Below, piece by piece: positions 18,861 through 27,471 of a stretch of 64,000 nt of DNA. Under the pieces are notes generated by a model. The model saw nothing but the letters and a program-made list of their open reading frames with translations. It was not told the origin of the DNA and made no database searches. Each line of letters opens with the position of its first letter. The stretch's first letter is position 1. This stretch comes from Desulfovibrio subterraneus (lineage in GTDB: Bacteria > Desulfobacterota > Desulfovibrionia > Desulfovibrionales > Desulfovibrionaceae): the NCBI RefSeq assembly GCF_013340285.1, contig NZ_BLVO01000013.1, positions 1,197,689-1,261,688 of the forward strand, read 5' to 3'. A program made the position numbers and the translations under genes.

Positions 18861-20885
18861 TTAGTCCGCAGCCAGCAATCGCTGGCGCAGCACCTGAATG
18901 CGGTCGCGCAGTTCCGCAGCCTTTTCGAATTCCAGTTCCTTGGCCGCCTCGCGCATGTCGCGTTCAAACTGCTGAATGCGCTTGCCAATGTCTTCCGATG
19001 AAAGTCCCCAATCCTCTGCCGGCATTGCGGGTCCGCCCGCCTTGCCTCTGCCCTTACCCTTTCTGGAATCACCCGGAGAATAGAGAGAGTCGAAAGAGCT
19101 TTCCAACTTCTTGCGGATGGTGGCGGGCGTAATGCCGTTCTCGGTGTTAAACGCTTCCTGCCGTTCCCGGCGGCGCGCGGTTTCTTCCATGGCAGCCCGC
19201 ATGGAGCGGGTTACGACATCCGCATACAGAATAACGCGGCCTTCAACGTTTCGTGCGGCTCGTCCGAAGGTCTGAATGAGAGACCCCATGGAACGCAAAA
19301 AGCCTTCCTTGTCGGCATCAAGAATAGCTACCAGAGAAACTTCCGGTATATCAAGCCCTTCGCGCAGAAGATTTATGCCGATGAGCACATCAAATTCCTT
19401 GCGACGCAGCGCCTGCAGAATGGCCATGCGCTCCATGGTGTCTATGTCGGAGTGCAGGTAACGGGTAACGGTGCCCATGCTGTTGAAGTATTCTGTCAGG
19501 TCTTCGGCCATGCGCTTGGTCAGGGTGGTCACAAGCACGCGCTCATCGCGGGCAGCCCGCTGCTTGCACTCGCCGAGCAGGTCGTCCATCTGGCCCTTGA
19601 CCGGACGCACTTCCACCAACGGATCAAGAAGACCGGTGGGACGGATGATCTGCTCCACCACCAGCCCCTGAGCACGCTCCATCTCCCATTTGCCCGGCGT
19701 TGCGGAAACATAGACGGTCTGGCCGATGCGTTCGAGAAATTCGTCAAAGTTCAGCGGCCGGTTATCCAGCGCGGAAGGCAGGCGGAAGCCGAAATCCACC
19801 AGCGTCTGCTTTCGGGAACGGTCGCCCTTGAACATGGCCCCGACCTGCGACACGGTTATGTGGCTTTCGTCCACATAGAGCACAAAGTCGTCGGGGAAAT
19901 AGTCGAGCAGACAGGAAGGCGGAGAGCCCTCCTCGCGGTTATCCAGATGCCGCGAGTAGTTTTCTATGCCCGTGCAGTAGCCCATTTCCTCGACCATTTC
20001 GAGATCGAGCATGGTGCGCTGCTCAAGGCGCTGGGCTTCCACCAGACGATTGGTATCGCGGAACTCCGCCAGCCGTTGCTGCAGTTCCACACGAATGTCA
20101 CCCACGGCGCGGTTCAGGTTGTCGCGGTCCGAGACATAGTGGCTGGCAGGATAGATGACCGTTTTGCCCACCGACCCGAGCACGTTGCCGGTGATGGGGT
20201 CTATCTCGCTCATGGATTCGATTTCGTCGCCGAAAAATTCCAGCCGCAGAGCGCGTTCATGGTGATAGGCGGGAATGATTTCGAGCACGTCCCCGCGCAC
20301 ACGGAAGGTGCCACGGTGAAAGTCGTAGTCGTTGCGCTCGTACTGCACATCCACAAGCCGCCCGATCAGGGAATCCATGCTTATCTGCTGCCCTGTCTCC
20401 ACGGGAATGACCAGCTTGGCGTAATATTCCGGCGAACCGAGGCCGTAAATACACGAAACCGAAGCGATGATGATGACATCGCGCCGCGTCAGCAGCGCAT
20501 GCGTGGCGGCATGACGCAGCTTATCTATGTTATCGTTGATGGAAGAGTCCTTCTCTATGTAGGTGTCGGAGGAAGGAACATAAGCTTCCGGCTGATAGTA
20601 ATCGTAGTAGCTGACGAAATATTCAACCGCATTATGCGGGAAAAGTTCTTTGAATTCGTTGTAGAGCTGCGCGGCAAGGGTTTTGTTAGGTGCAAGCACC
20701 AATGCGGGGCGTTGTGTTGCGGCAATGGTCTGCGCCACGGTGAAGGTTTTGCCGGTGCCTGTGGCACCAAGCAGCACCTGATCGCGGATGCCCGCATTCA
20801 AATTGGCGGTCAGTTCCGCTATGGCCTGAGGCTGGTCGCCCTGCGGGGTAAAGCTCGTAACGAGCTTGAACATGTTCTCTTGCAT
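18861..20885 (-). CDS. uvrB: Excinuclease ABC subunit B
   Basis: 674 residues, standard. Visible are Walker A GATGTGKT, the beta-hairpin region [12 protein letters not shown] that probes damaged DNA, helicase motif DESH, SATPG, and the C-terminal UVR motif ([12 protein letters not shown]) that contacts UvrC. UvrB verifies lesions handed over by UvrA in nucleotide excision repair. The ATG at 20885 has GAGG 5 nt upstream; a 13-residue longer frame has no site. Transcription is divergent from the unknown gene at 21042. Confidence 0.97.
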   Translation of the reverse strand: MQENMFKLVTSFTPQGDQPQAIAELTANLNAGIRDQVLLGATGTGKTFTVAQTIAATQRPALVLAPNKTLAAQLYNEFKELFPHNAVEYFVSYYDYYQPEAYVPSSDTYIEKDSSINDNIDKLRHAATHALLTRRDVIIIASVSCIYGLGSPEYYAKLVIPVETGQQISMDSLIGRLVDVQYERNDYDFHRGTFRVRGDVLEIIPAYHHERALRLEFFGDEIESMSEIDPITGNVLGSVGKTVIYPASHYVSDRDNLNRAVGDIRVELQQRLAEFRDTNRLVEAQRLEQRTMLDLEMVEEMGYCTGIENYSRHLDNREEGSPPSCLLDYFPDDFVLYVDESHITVSQVGAMFKGDRSRKQTLVDFGFRLPSALDNRPLNFDEFLERIGQTVYVSATPGKWEMERAQGLVVEQIIRPTGLLDPLVEVRPVKGQMDDLLGECKQRAARDERVLVTTLTKRMAEDLTEYFNSMGTVTRYLHSDIDTMERMAILQALRRKEFDVLIGINLLREGLDIPEVSLVAILDADKEGFLRSMGSLIQTFGRAARNVEGRVILYADVVTRSMRAAMEETARRRERQEAFNTENGITPATIRKKLESSFDSLYSPGDSRKGKGRGKAGGPAMPAEDWGLSSEDIGKRIQQFERDMREAAKELEFEKAAELRDRIQVLRQRLLAAD

Positions 20886-20962
20886 ATGAACCTCGCCCGC
20901 CAGTGTATCCTGCCGCACATACATGGTAAAGGCCGGATATTGCGGGCTGTTAAGAAACGGAA

Positions 20963-20979
20963 AACCGGTTTAGCCGGTT
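20963..20979. promoter_or_regulatory. Small inverted repeat between uvrB and the divergent gene
   Basis: AACCGG, TTTAG, CCGGTT: a 6-bp perfect stem in the divergent promoter region. It could be an operator or the start of a leader hairpin. I could not match it to a known LexA box. Confidence 0.3.
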
Positions 20980-21041
20980 GCGGACCGCATGATTATGGAC
21001 TAGGTAAAGGTAACCGCAGAACCAACTCTTCCGGAGGAAGC

Positions 21042-21539
21042 ATGCAAACGTATATCATCCCTGCCGAAGAGGGCACTCCCCTCGACAGGGTTTACAGTAT
21101 CTCCATCACAATCCGCACTTTCAAGGGCCGCCGCAACGTGGAAGCCCACGTATTCCGGTGCGATCCGGATCTTGCAGAAGCCGCATCCTACGACTGGAAC
21201 ACCCTTGTGGGACCGCCCATGGACCCCGCAAATCCCGGTGATGTAGAGGACGTGAAGCGCACCCTGCTGGAAACCTTCACCGCCGAAGAACGCGACGCGG
21301 TGGTCAGCTATCTTTCCCGGCGTTACGGCAGCCGCATTGAATGCATAACGGCCTGCCCTGTTGAACTGCCCATTCCGCTTGGCGTGACGCCTCTTTCGTC
21401 CATCACCCCCGGCAAGACTCTGGGCTTCATCCGGTTTGAAAACGTAACCGACTATCCCCTGCCCTTTGCCGTGCGCGGTTTTTACGACCTTACCCAGCAT
21501 GATCCGCTCGACCGTCAGGGCGGCGAAGAACAGGCCTGA
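21042..21539 (+). CDS. Protein of unknown function, 165 aa
   Basis: I do not recognise this protein. The ATG at 21042 follows a strong GGAGGAAG site, which argues for a real gene. A longer frame running from 19452 in phase is the antisense shadow of uvrB. It is soluble, without signal peptide or membrane helix. It carries TCPVELPIPLG-like and GKTLGFIRFENV segments and only two cysteines. It is convergent with aat, and no terminator is visible in the 84-bp gap. Confidence 0.75.
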   Translation: MQTYIIPAEEGTPLDRVYSISITIRTFKGRRNVEAHVFRCDPDLAEAASYDWNTLVGPPMDPANPGDVEDVKRTLLETFTAEERDAVVSYLSRRYGSRIECITACPVELPIPLGVTPLSSITPGKTLGFIRFENVTDYPLPFAVRGFYDLTQHDPLDRQGGEEQA

Positions 21540-21623
21540 TTCCGCCTTTCGGCGAACAGTCCAGCCCTGCCTGAGCCAATTAACCCTGCACAGGCACAAA
21601 CGGGGCAAACAGCCCCCTCTGTT

Positions 21624-22328
21624 CTACAAGGGGAAAAAATCTTCGGGAATTTCCCAAAGGCCCTGTCTCGTCGGAGTACGCAGGGCCTTTTTCAATTGGG
21701 CAAGAAAATCGTTGCGCGACACTTCTTCTGCACCAAAACGGCGCAGGTTGTGCGTCACCTGCTGGCAGTCCAGCATGGAGAATCCCGACTGCCGCAGAAA
21801 ACGCGCCAGCCAGACCAGCGCCACCTTTGAGGCATCCGGCTCACGGTAGAACATGGATTCGCCGAAAAACACACCGCCGAGCGAAACGCCATACATGCCG
21901 CCCACCAGCACACCATCCCGCCACGCTTCCACCGAATGGGCAATGCCGTGCAGGTGCAGCTCGCAATAAGCCCTGATCATTTCCGGCACGATCCATGTTC
22001 CGCATTGATCGGGACGCGGTGAGCAGGCGCAGAAGCGTATGACCTGCTCGAAGGCCCGGTCCATGGTGATGGTGAACTGGCGGGAATTGATGACCCTGCG
22101 CAGACTGCGGGGGATATGCAGATTGTCGGGATATAGCACGAAACGAGGATCGGGCGACCACCAGAGAATGGGGCTTTCCTCATTGTACCAGGGGAATATT
22201 CCGCAGGCGTAAGCAGAGATGAGCCGTTCCACGGAAAGGTCACCGCCTATGGCAAGCAGGCCTTCCGCATCGGCAAGTTCAGGATTGGGGAAATCCACCC
22301 CTTTTTCCGGCAGCCAGAATACGTTCAT
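21624..22328 (-). CDS. aat: Leucyl/phenylalanyl-tRNA-protein transferase
   Basis: 234 residues, full length. Family signatures are GIFPWYNE, WWSPDPR, FxExMFYREPDASK (seen as FFGESMFYREPDASK), and the C-terminal DCQQVTHNLRRFGA. The enzyme adds Leu or Phe to N-terminal Lys/Arg of proteins, creating N-degrons for ClpS. Its genes for recognition and unfolding (clpS, clpA) lie just upstream on the same strand. A terminator (22337-22364) separates clpA from aat and ends only 8 nt before this ATG; no Shine-Dalgarno is visible. Confidence 0.96.
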   Translation of the reverse strand: MNVFWLPEKGVDFPNPELADAEGLLAIGGDLSVERLISAYACGIFPWYNEESPILWWSPDPRFVLYPDNLHIPRSLRRVINSRQFTITMDRAFEQVIRFCACSPRPDQCGTWIVPEMIRAYCELHLHGIAHSVEAWRDGVLVGGMYGVSLGGVFFGESMFYREPDASKVALVWLARFLRQSGFSMLDCQQVTHNLRRFGAEEVSRNDFLAQLKKALRTPTRQGLWEIPEDFFPL

Positions 22329-22336
22329 AGGATACT

Positions 22337-22364
22337 AAAAAACGCGGCGGTAAAAACCGCCGCG
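22337..22364 (-). terminator. Intrinsic terminator between clpA and aat
   Basis: On the minus strand a perfect 9-bp stem (CGCGGCGGT with ACCGCCGCG, 4-nt T loop) is followed by six T, 60 nt after the clpA stop and 8 nt before the aat ATG. Confidence 0.88.
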
Positions 22365-22424
22365 CTTATGCTGTCATTAATGCGCAGAGCAAGTTCGCAT
22401 GCAGTGCGAACGGCCCCCCGGCGT

Positions 22425-24707
22425 TCAGTTATCCTTGCCGGAAAACGACGTGAAGGTAAAGGTTAAACCGGAAACATCCTTGCCTTCCGATGCCTTGAGT
22501 TTTCGGGCACCTACCTTGACAATACCCCCTCGCTGCAATGCGCCGAAGAGCACTTCGCGGGCAATATCGTCCTCAAGTCCGCGCCGTATGGCCCGGCGCA
22601 TGGGGCGAGCGCCGAATGCCGGATCATATCCCAGCTTCGCAAGACGCTTTCGGGCGGCATCCGTCATCTCAATGCGTACCCGCTTATCCTTCATCTGGCC
22701 TTCCAGCTCGGCAACGAACTTATCCACGATGTTGAGCATGATCTCTTCGGAAAGTCCGTGGAACGGCACTAAGGCATCCAGCCTGTTGCGGAATTCGGGC
22801 GAGAAGGTCTTTTCCACTTCCTTCAGACCACGCGAGGTGACATCCGTCTCCACAACAGAGCCGAAGCCTATGGCCTTGGCTGCCATTTCACGCGCGCCCG
22901 CGTTGGAGGTCATGATGAGTATGACGTTGCGGAAGTCGGCCTTGCGCCCCGTATTGTCGGTAAGCGTGGCGTAGTCCATGACCTGCAGCAGAATATTGAA
23001 TATATCCGGATGCGCCTTTTCGATTTCATCCATGAGCACCACGGCATAGGGGTGCTTACGGATGGCATCGGTAAGCTGGCCGCCCTGATCAAACCCCACA
23101 TACCCGGGAGGTGCACCTATAAGCCGCGACACGGCGTGCTTTTCCATGTATTCGCTCATGTCGTAACGCAGGAACTGCACACCCAGCGTCTGGGCAAGCT
23201 GCTTGGCCAGCTCAGTCTTGCCCACGCCCGTGGGACCGTAGAAGAGGAAGGAGCCTGTGGGCCTGTCATCCCTGCCAAGCCCCGCACGGCTGCGCAGAAT
23301 GGCGCGGCAGACCACGTCCACAGCTTCGTCCTGCCCGAACACCATACCCTTCAGCGTAGAATCCAGATTCGCCAGCTTCAGCCTGTCACCGGCAGAAACA
23401 TGCTGTTCAGGGATACGCGCCATGCGTGCCACCACCCGTTCTATGTCTCCGGCGGTAATGGTGTTGCGCTTGCGGTTGGCGCTGCGCAGCCTGTAGGCGG
23501 CACCGGCTTCGTCAATAACGTCTATGGCCTTGTCCGGCAGAAAACGCTCGTTGATGTAACGGGAAGAAAGCTCCACCGCAGCCTTGATGGCCGGATGCGT
23601 ATACCGCACACCGTGGTGCTCCTCATAGTAGGGCTTGAGACCCTTCAAGATTTCAAGGCACTCATCGGTGGTGGGTTCCGGCACGTCAATTTTCTGGAAC
23701 CGGCGCGACAGAGCCCGGTCCTTCTCGAAATGGTTGCGATATTCCTCGTAGGTGGTGGAGCCGATGCAGCGAATGGTTCCCGAAGCCAGAACCGGCTTGA
23801 GGATGTTGGAAGCGTCCATGGAACCGCCGCTGGTTGCCCCTGCGCCCACGATGGTGTGAATCTCGTCTATGAAAAGAATGGCACCTTCAATGGAAGTAAG
23901 CTCCTTGATCACGCCCTTGAGCCGCGCTTCGAAATCGCCACGGTACTTGGTGCCCGCAAGCAACGCGCCAAGGTCCAGCGCATAAACGCTGGCTTCAAGA
24001 AAACTGTCCGGCACGTGGCCGTTGACAATGCGCAGGGCAAGGCCCTCGGCAAGGGCTGTTTTACCCACCCCCGGCTCACCCACATACAGCGGGTTGTTCT
24101 TGCGCCTGCGCGCCAGCACCTGCACGGTGCGCTCAAGCTCTTCGGTACGGCCGATGAGCGGGTCTATCTGGCCTTCCCTCGCCTTTGTCGTAAGATCCAC
24201 GCAAAACTGGGCAAGGGCATCGGGCCTGCCGGAACTTTCTCCGTCTCCCTGCACCCCTTCCTTTTCGCTCCATTCCTCGCTGCCCATGGCGTGCGAAATG
24301 AACTCAAGCACATCCAGTCTGGTAACACCCTGCGAACGCAGGAAGTAAACGGCATAGGAATCCTCTTCCTCAAACAGGGCCGCAAGCAGGTCGCCCACTT
24401 CTACCTTGTCCTTGCTGGCAGACTGCATCTGCATGACCGCACGCTGCAGCACACGTTGCACGCCGAGAGTCTGCACCACTTCCGTAGGCATGTCGGCAGG
24501 CAACGGTTCAAGGTGGGAAGAGAAAAATACTTCAAGCCGCTTGGACAGTGCGTCGGCATCGGCTCCGCAACCGGAAAGGATGTGTCTGCCCTGATCGTCG
24601 CGGGTAATGGCGAAAAGGATATGCTCAAGCGTCAGAAATTCATGATTCCGTTTACGCACTTCCGAGACGGCGTCCGAGAGCACTGCTTCAAGTCGTTTAC
24701 CGAGCAT
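22425..24707 (-). CDS. clpA: ATP-dependent Clp protease ATP-binding subunit ClpA
   Basis: 760 residues with the ClpA layout: N-terminal ClpS/substrate domain (1-145), AAA-1 with Walker A GEPGVGKTALAE, AAA-2 with GPTGVGKTELAK and the ClpB-D2 C-terminal domain. It lacks the long middle coiled coil of ClpB. It unfolds substrates, including ClpS-delivered N-degron proteins, into ClpP. The ATG at 24707 is 2 nt past the clpS stop, and AGAGG within clpS is its ribosome binding site, so the two are coupled. Confidence 0.96.
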   Translation of the reverse strand: MLGKRLEAVLSDAVSEVRKRNHEFLTLEHILFAITRDDQGRHILSGCGADADALSKRLEVFFSSHLEPLPADMPTEVVQTLGVQRVLQRAVMQMQSASKDKVEVGDLLAALFEEEDSYAVYFLRSQGVTRLDVLEFISHAMGSEEWSEKEGVQGDGESSGRPDALAQFCVDLTTKAREGQIDPLIGRTEELERTVQVLARRRKNNPLYVGEPGVGKTALAEGLALRIVNGHVPDSFLEASVYALDLGALLAGTKYRGDFEARLKGVIKELTSIEGAILFIDEIHTIVGAGATSGGSMDASNILKPVLASGTIRCIGSTTYEEYRNHFEKDRALSRRFQKIDVPEPTTDECLEILKGLKPYYEEHHGVRYTHPAIKAAVELSSRYINERFLPDKAIDVIDEAGAAYRLRSANRKRNTITAGDIERVVARMARIPEQHVSAGDRLKLANLDSTLKGMVFGQDEAVDVVCRAILRSRAGLGRDDRPTGSFLFYGPTGVGKTELAKQLAQTLGVQFLRYDMSEYMEKHAVSRLIGAPPGYVGFDQGGQLTDAIRKHPYAVVLMDEIEKAHPDIFNILLQVMDYATLTDNTGRKADFRNVILIMTSNAGAREMAAKAIGFGSVVETDVTSRGLKEVEKTFSPEFRNRLDALVPFHGLSEEIMLNIVDKFVAELEGQMKDKRVRIEMTDAARKRLAKLGYDPAFGARPMRRAIRRGLEDDIAREVLFGALQRGGIVKVGARKLKASEGKDVSGLTFTFTSFSGKDN

Positions 24708-24709
24708 GT

Positions 24710-25024
24710 CTACACCTCTTCCATGCTGCACCGCAGGGGAAATCCCTCTTTACGGGCCCGCGCATGCACTATGGCTACCTTGGTTTCCGCCACTTCGGCG
24801 GTAAAAACGCCACATTCGCCAACACCCTTTTCGTGAACGCTCAGCATGATGGCCGTGGCCTGCTGGGCTGTTTTGCGAAACACCTGCACGAGAACGGCTA
24901 TGACAAACTCCATGGTCGTATAGTCATCGTTATGCAGCAGCACCTTGAATTTTCTGGGCTCCTGCAACATTTCATCCAGCAGAATCTGGTCCTGTCTATC
25001 CGGATTGGCAAATCTGTGGCTCAT
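24710..25024 (-). CDS. clpS: ClpS N-degron adaptor
   Basis: 104 residues. The conserved NDDYTTMEFVIAVL forms the hydrophobic pocket that reads N-terminal Leu, Phe, Tyr or Trp. VHEKGVGECGVF and the following EVAETK helix dock on the ClpA N domain. The N-terminal extension (about 25 residues) is flexible, as in the family. It is first in the clpS-clpA-aat series, with its own promoter overlapping the end of the CYTH gene. Confidence 0.95.
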   Translation of the reverse strand: MSHRFANPDRQDQILLDEMLQEPRKFKVLLHNDDYTTMEFVIAVLVQVFRKTAQQATAIMLSVHEKGVGECGVFTAEVAETKVAIVHARARKEGFPLRCSMEEV

Positions 25025-25077
25025 GTGTCGATCCGTGTGGCCTGTCTATGGTTCAGCCGCATCACTGCGACAATCAT

Positions 25078-25093
25078 ACACTGCTATCAGTGT
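25078..25093. promoter_or_regulatory. Perfect inverted repeat in the clpS leader
   Basis: ACACTG, CTAT, CAGTGT: 6-bp arms, just downstream of the clpS -10 box, placed where an operator or an early leader hairpin would act. Confidence 0.4.
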
Positions 25094-25101
25094 TGATACA
25101 G

Positions 25102-25129
25102 ATTATAATTCCTCGAGGAGCTCATGCAA
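25102..25129 (-). promoter_or_regulatory. Sigma-70 promoter of clpS-clpA
   Basis: On the minus strand: TTGCAT (25129-25124), 16-bp spacer, consensus TATAAT (25107-25102). The -10 overlaps the last codons and stop of the CYTH gene. Confidence 0.6.
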
Positions 25130-25702
25130 CCGCGAGGTGGAAAAACAAAAATTATCGTCATGCGGCAACCCCTGCGCTGCCCGCCAGTTGCGGTTCAGAT
25201 CGTGGTAGGTGCCGGTATTTGCCTGCTCCATGCGCAGGCCGATACGTGCTGCGCAGGTAAATATGGCCTCCCGCTCCCCTTCCAGTTCCGCAACATCGCC
25301 GAAGGGCATGGAGTCCAGACAAATTTCCACACCATCCAGCTTCCATTCCTCGCGCATTTTCTCATAGCGGAAGGCCGCATCGTAGCCCATGCCTTCCAGA
25401 ATACCGCGCATGCCGTCAAAGTTCTCCACCGTGGTCTCTCGCTCGTCATACACTTTCACATCGGCGGGGACAGGCACCTGCGGGGGGCGCTTCAGGGTCA
25501 ACACGGCGGTCTCGCCGTTTTTGCGTATCTTCGTGCGCAGACGCAGGAGCATATCGCTGTTCTTGAACGAGCGTTCCGGCGTATCAAACACCAGATTGCG
25601 CTCCACGTGGCTGCCCCGGCACTCCGCTCCCAGTTCGGCAAGCTTTTTGCGCAGCGCGGCAAAGTCGGCATCGACAAATTTCAGTTCCGTTTCAAAGGCC
25701 AT
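25103..25702 (-). CDS. CYTH-domain protein (class IV adenylate cyclase / triphosphatase family)
   Basis: 199 residues beginning MAFETELKF, which contains the ExExK signature of the CYTH tunnel fold. Further acidic and basic tunnel residues are visible (LRLRTK, TLKRPP, EREAIF). Members are CyaB-like adenylate cyclases or triphosphate hydrolases; the sequence does not decide. The ATG at 25702 follows GGGAG; the 24 extra upstream residues of the open frame lack a site. It lies upstream of clpS on the same strand. Confidence 0.85.
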   Translation of the reverse strand: MAFETELKFVDADFAALRKKLAELGAECRGSHVERNLVFDTPERSFKNSDMLLRLRTKIRKNGETAVLTLKRPPQVPVPADVKVYDERETTVENFDGMRGILEGMGYDAAFRYEKMREEWKLDGVEICLDSMPFGDVAELEGEREAIFTCAARIGLRMEQANTGTYHDLNRNWRAAQGLPHDDNFCFSTSRLHELLEEL

Positions 25703-25877
25703 AATGCTCCCGCATGAACAACTGCGGACAATGCCTGTCGCACCGCAGCCGATTGGTTCTTGTTCTCGCACCATACCGAGCGTATGGTGCCTTCATATAC
25801 TGGTAAACATTTCCAGCCGGTAATTCAATGAAGTATCGGCATTCACCGCGGGCATGTCCCCGAAAGAGGAGCAATTC

Positions 25878-26252
25878 GTGCAGAAGCTCTTTCTGCTGTT
25901 CATTGCCGGAGGGCTGGGAAGCCTCAGCCGCTACACACTGGCCGGACTGGTGCAGCGCCTTGCCGGAACATCGTTTCCGGCGGGCACATTTGCCGTGAAC
26001 TGCCTCGGCTGTTTTCTGTTCGGACTGGTCTGGAGCCTGTTTGAAGACAGGCTCTCTCTGCCGCCGGAAATGCGTGTGATCGTGCTGACCGGATTCATGG
26101 GCGCGTTCACCACCTTTTCGACCTACATATTTGAAACAGCCAACCTGATCAGCGCATCGCAATGGGTCTATGCCGTGGCCAACTGTGCAGGACAGCTGGT
26201 TGTGGGCCTTGTCTTTCTCTGGATCGGCCTTTCGCTCGGCCGACTGGTTTAG
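25878..26252 (+). CDS. crcB: Fluoride exporter CrcB/Fluc
   Basis: 124 residues, four transmembrane helices. Family motifs are [23 protein letters not shown] and the pore-region [12 protein letters not shown]. It functions as a dual-topology dimer that passes fluoride out across the inner membrane. The GTG at 25878 is preceded by AGAGGAG with good spacing and gives the usual short N terminus; an ATG 8 codons earlier is less likely. I looked for a fluoride riboswitch upstream and could not find one. The DUF190 gene follows by 21 bp. Confidence 0.93.
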   Translation: MQKLFLLFIAGGLGSLSRYTLAGLVQRLAGTSFPAGTFAVNCLGCFLFGLVWSLFEDRLSLPPEMRVIVLTGFMGAFTTFSTYIFETANLISASQWVYAVANCAGQLVVGLVFLWIGLSLGRLV

Positions 26253-26273
26253 CTGCATTCAAGGAGACGCGAT

Positions 26274-26627
26274 ATGGTATCCCTGCCGGAACAGGCTCAG
26301 CGCCTTTGCATATACACCGGAGAAAACGACACCCACGCAGGCCGCCCCCTCTATGAAGTCATAGTGGAGATGGCACGCAAACGCGGCCTTGCCGGAGCCA
26401 CGGTCACCCGCGGTGTTTCCGGCTTCGGGGCGAATAGCCTTGTGCATACCATAAAGGTGCTGCGTCTTTCCGAAGACCTGCCCCTGCTCATCCAGATAGT
26501 GGACACGCCTGAGAAAATCGAAGCCTTTCTGCCGGAACTGGATGCCGTAATAAGCGAAGGACTGGTCACCGTTGAACCTGTGCAGGTAGTCTTCTACCGG
26601 CACAAGAATGGGAAGAAGAACCAATAA
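26274..26627 (+). CDS. DUF190 protein, CrcB-associated
   Basis: 117 residues. The stretch LCIYTGENDTHAGRPLYE followed by RKRGLAGATVTRGVSGFG is the DUF190 signature; the fold resembles PII-type ferredoxin-like proteins. DUF190 genes commonly accompany crcB and may sense or assist ion export, but biochemical function is not established. A strong AAGGAG site precedes the ATG. It is soluble, with no membrane helix. Confidence 0.88.
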   Translation: MVSLPEQAQRLCIYTGENDTHAGRPLYEVIVEMARKRGLAGATVTRGVSGFGANSLVHTIKVLRLSEDLPLLIQIVDTPEKIEAFLPELDAVISEGLVTVEPVQVVFYRHKNGKKNQ

Positions 26628-26662
26628 TACGCGTTATCAGACCGCTGCCCACACAAATGGAT

Positions 26663-26695
26663 AAGCCCCGCAACTTTTTTAACGATGCGGGGCTT
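26663..26695 (+). terminator. Rho-independent terminator of crcB-DUF190
   Basis: A 10-bp stem AAGCCCCGCA with TGCGGGGCTT, T-rich loop, 35 bases after the stop. Confidence 0.85.
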
Positions 26696-26698
26696 TCA

Positions 26699-26793
26699 AT
26701 TGTCGGAACAGGTTCCGAAGCAAGTCTCAAACAAATTTCGGGACAGATTTCGGGACAGGTCTCGGAATACGTCTCGGAATACGTTTTAGAACA
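26699..26793. repeat. Eight degenerate 12-bp tandem repeats
   Basis: Units such as GATTTCGGGACA, GGTCTCGGAATA, CGTCTCGGAATA and CGTTTTAGAACA follow each other without gaps except one missing base. The array fills the space between the crcB-DUF190 terminator and the stop codon of the convergent sulfite reductase gene. Confidence 0.8.
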
Positions 26794-26796
26794 GGC

Positions 26797-27450
26797 TTAC
26801 AGCACAGCGGCCTTTACCGCATCAATGCCCACCTTTTCAACAAACTTGGACACACGCAGACGCTTGCCGGATTCGCTGCGGTAGTATTCCATGAACTTGC
26901 GGACAAGTTCCTTGGCTTCTTCGGTGGTCAGGTTCTCGGCAAGCACGTCGCCGATACGGGGACGGCCGCCGGAGTTGCCGCCCACAATGACGGTCCAGCC
27001 GTGTTTGGTGCCCATGAGGCCCACGTCTCGCACGTAGCTTTCGCCACAGCACATGGGGCAGCCGGAAACACCAAACTTCACCTTGGCTGGAAACGGTTCT
27101 TCATGAAACATGTTCTCGATCTCAAGCCCGAAACCGAGAGAGTCCTGCAGGCCGAGCTTACAGACCGCAGTGCCGGGGCATGCCTGCACATAGTGCACGC
27201 ACAGTTCGGTGGCGCGGCCGACCTTCCACTTCAACTCTTCCCACATGGGTTCGACCTGATCTTCACGCATACCCACAAGGGCCATGCGCTGGCCGGAGGT
27301 AATCTTGATGATCGGCACTTCGTACTTCTTGCAGACGTAAGAAATAGTATCGAGAATTTCCGGAGTCAGCATGCCCGCAGGGGTACGGGGCACGATGGCA
27401 TATGTCTGCTTGTCGCGCTGGAGAATAGCGCCTTCAAGATGTCCTGGCAT
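26797..27450 (-). CDS. Small assimilatory-type siroheme sulfite reductase
   Basis: 217 residues, a single half of the nitrite/sulfite reductase fold. The siroheme-[4Fe-4S] ligands are in ACPGTAVCKLG and SGCPMCCGES. Basic residues near ITSGQRMALVG suit sulfite binding. The size matches the low-molecular-weight assimilatory-type sulfite reductase described in Desulfovibrio vulgaris. It reduces sulfite to sulfide in vitro; its physiological role remains uncertain. It follows cheB by 21 bp on the same strand, an odd neighbour. Confidence 0.92.
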   Translation of the reverse strand: MPGHLEGAILQRDKQTYAIVPRTPAGMLTPEILDTISYVCKKYEVPIIKITSGQRMALVGMREDQVEPMWEELKWKVGRATELCVHYVQACPGTAVCKLGLQDSLGFGLEIENMFHEEPFPAKVKFGVSGCPMCCGESYVRDVGLMGTKHGWTVIVGGNSGGRPRIGDVLAENLTTEEAKELVRKFMEYYRSESGKRLRVSKFVEKVGIDAVKAAVL

Positions 27451-27471
27451 TCTACACCTCTGATACGTTGA

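Noticed and set aside
19452-21041. Long plus-strand frame running into the gene at 21042
   Set aside because: This part is antisense to uvrB. Only the portion from the ATG at 21042, with its strong GGAGG, is a credible gene.
23010-24836. 608-codon plus-strand frame
   Set aside because: Antisense to clpA, no recognisable domain; the opposite strand has full AAA+ motifs.
25703-25877. Fluoride riboswitch upstream of crcB
   Set aside because: I could not find the conserved pseudoknot segments; a covariance-model search would decide.
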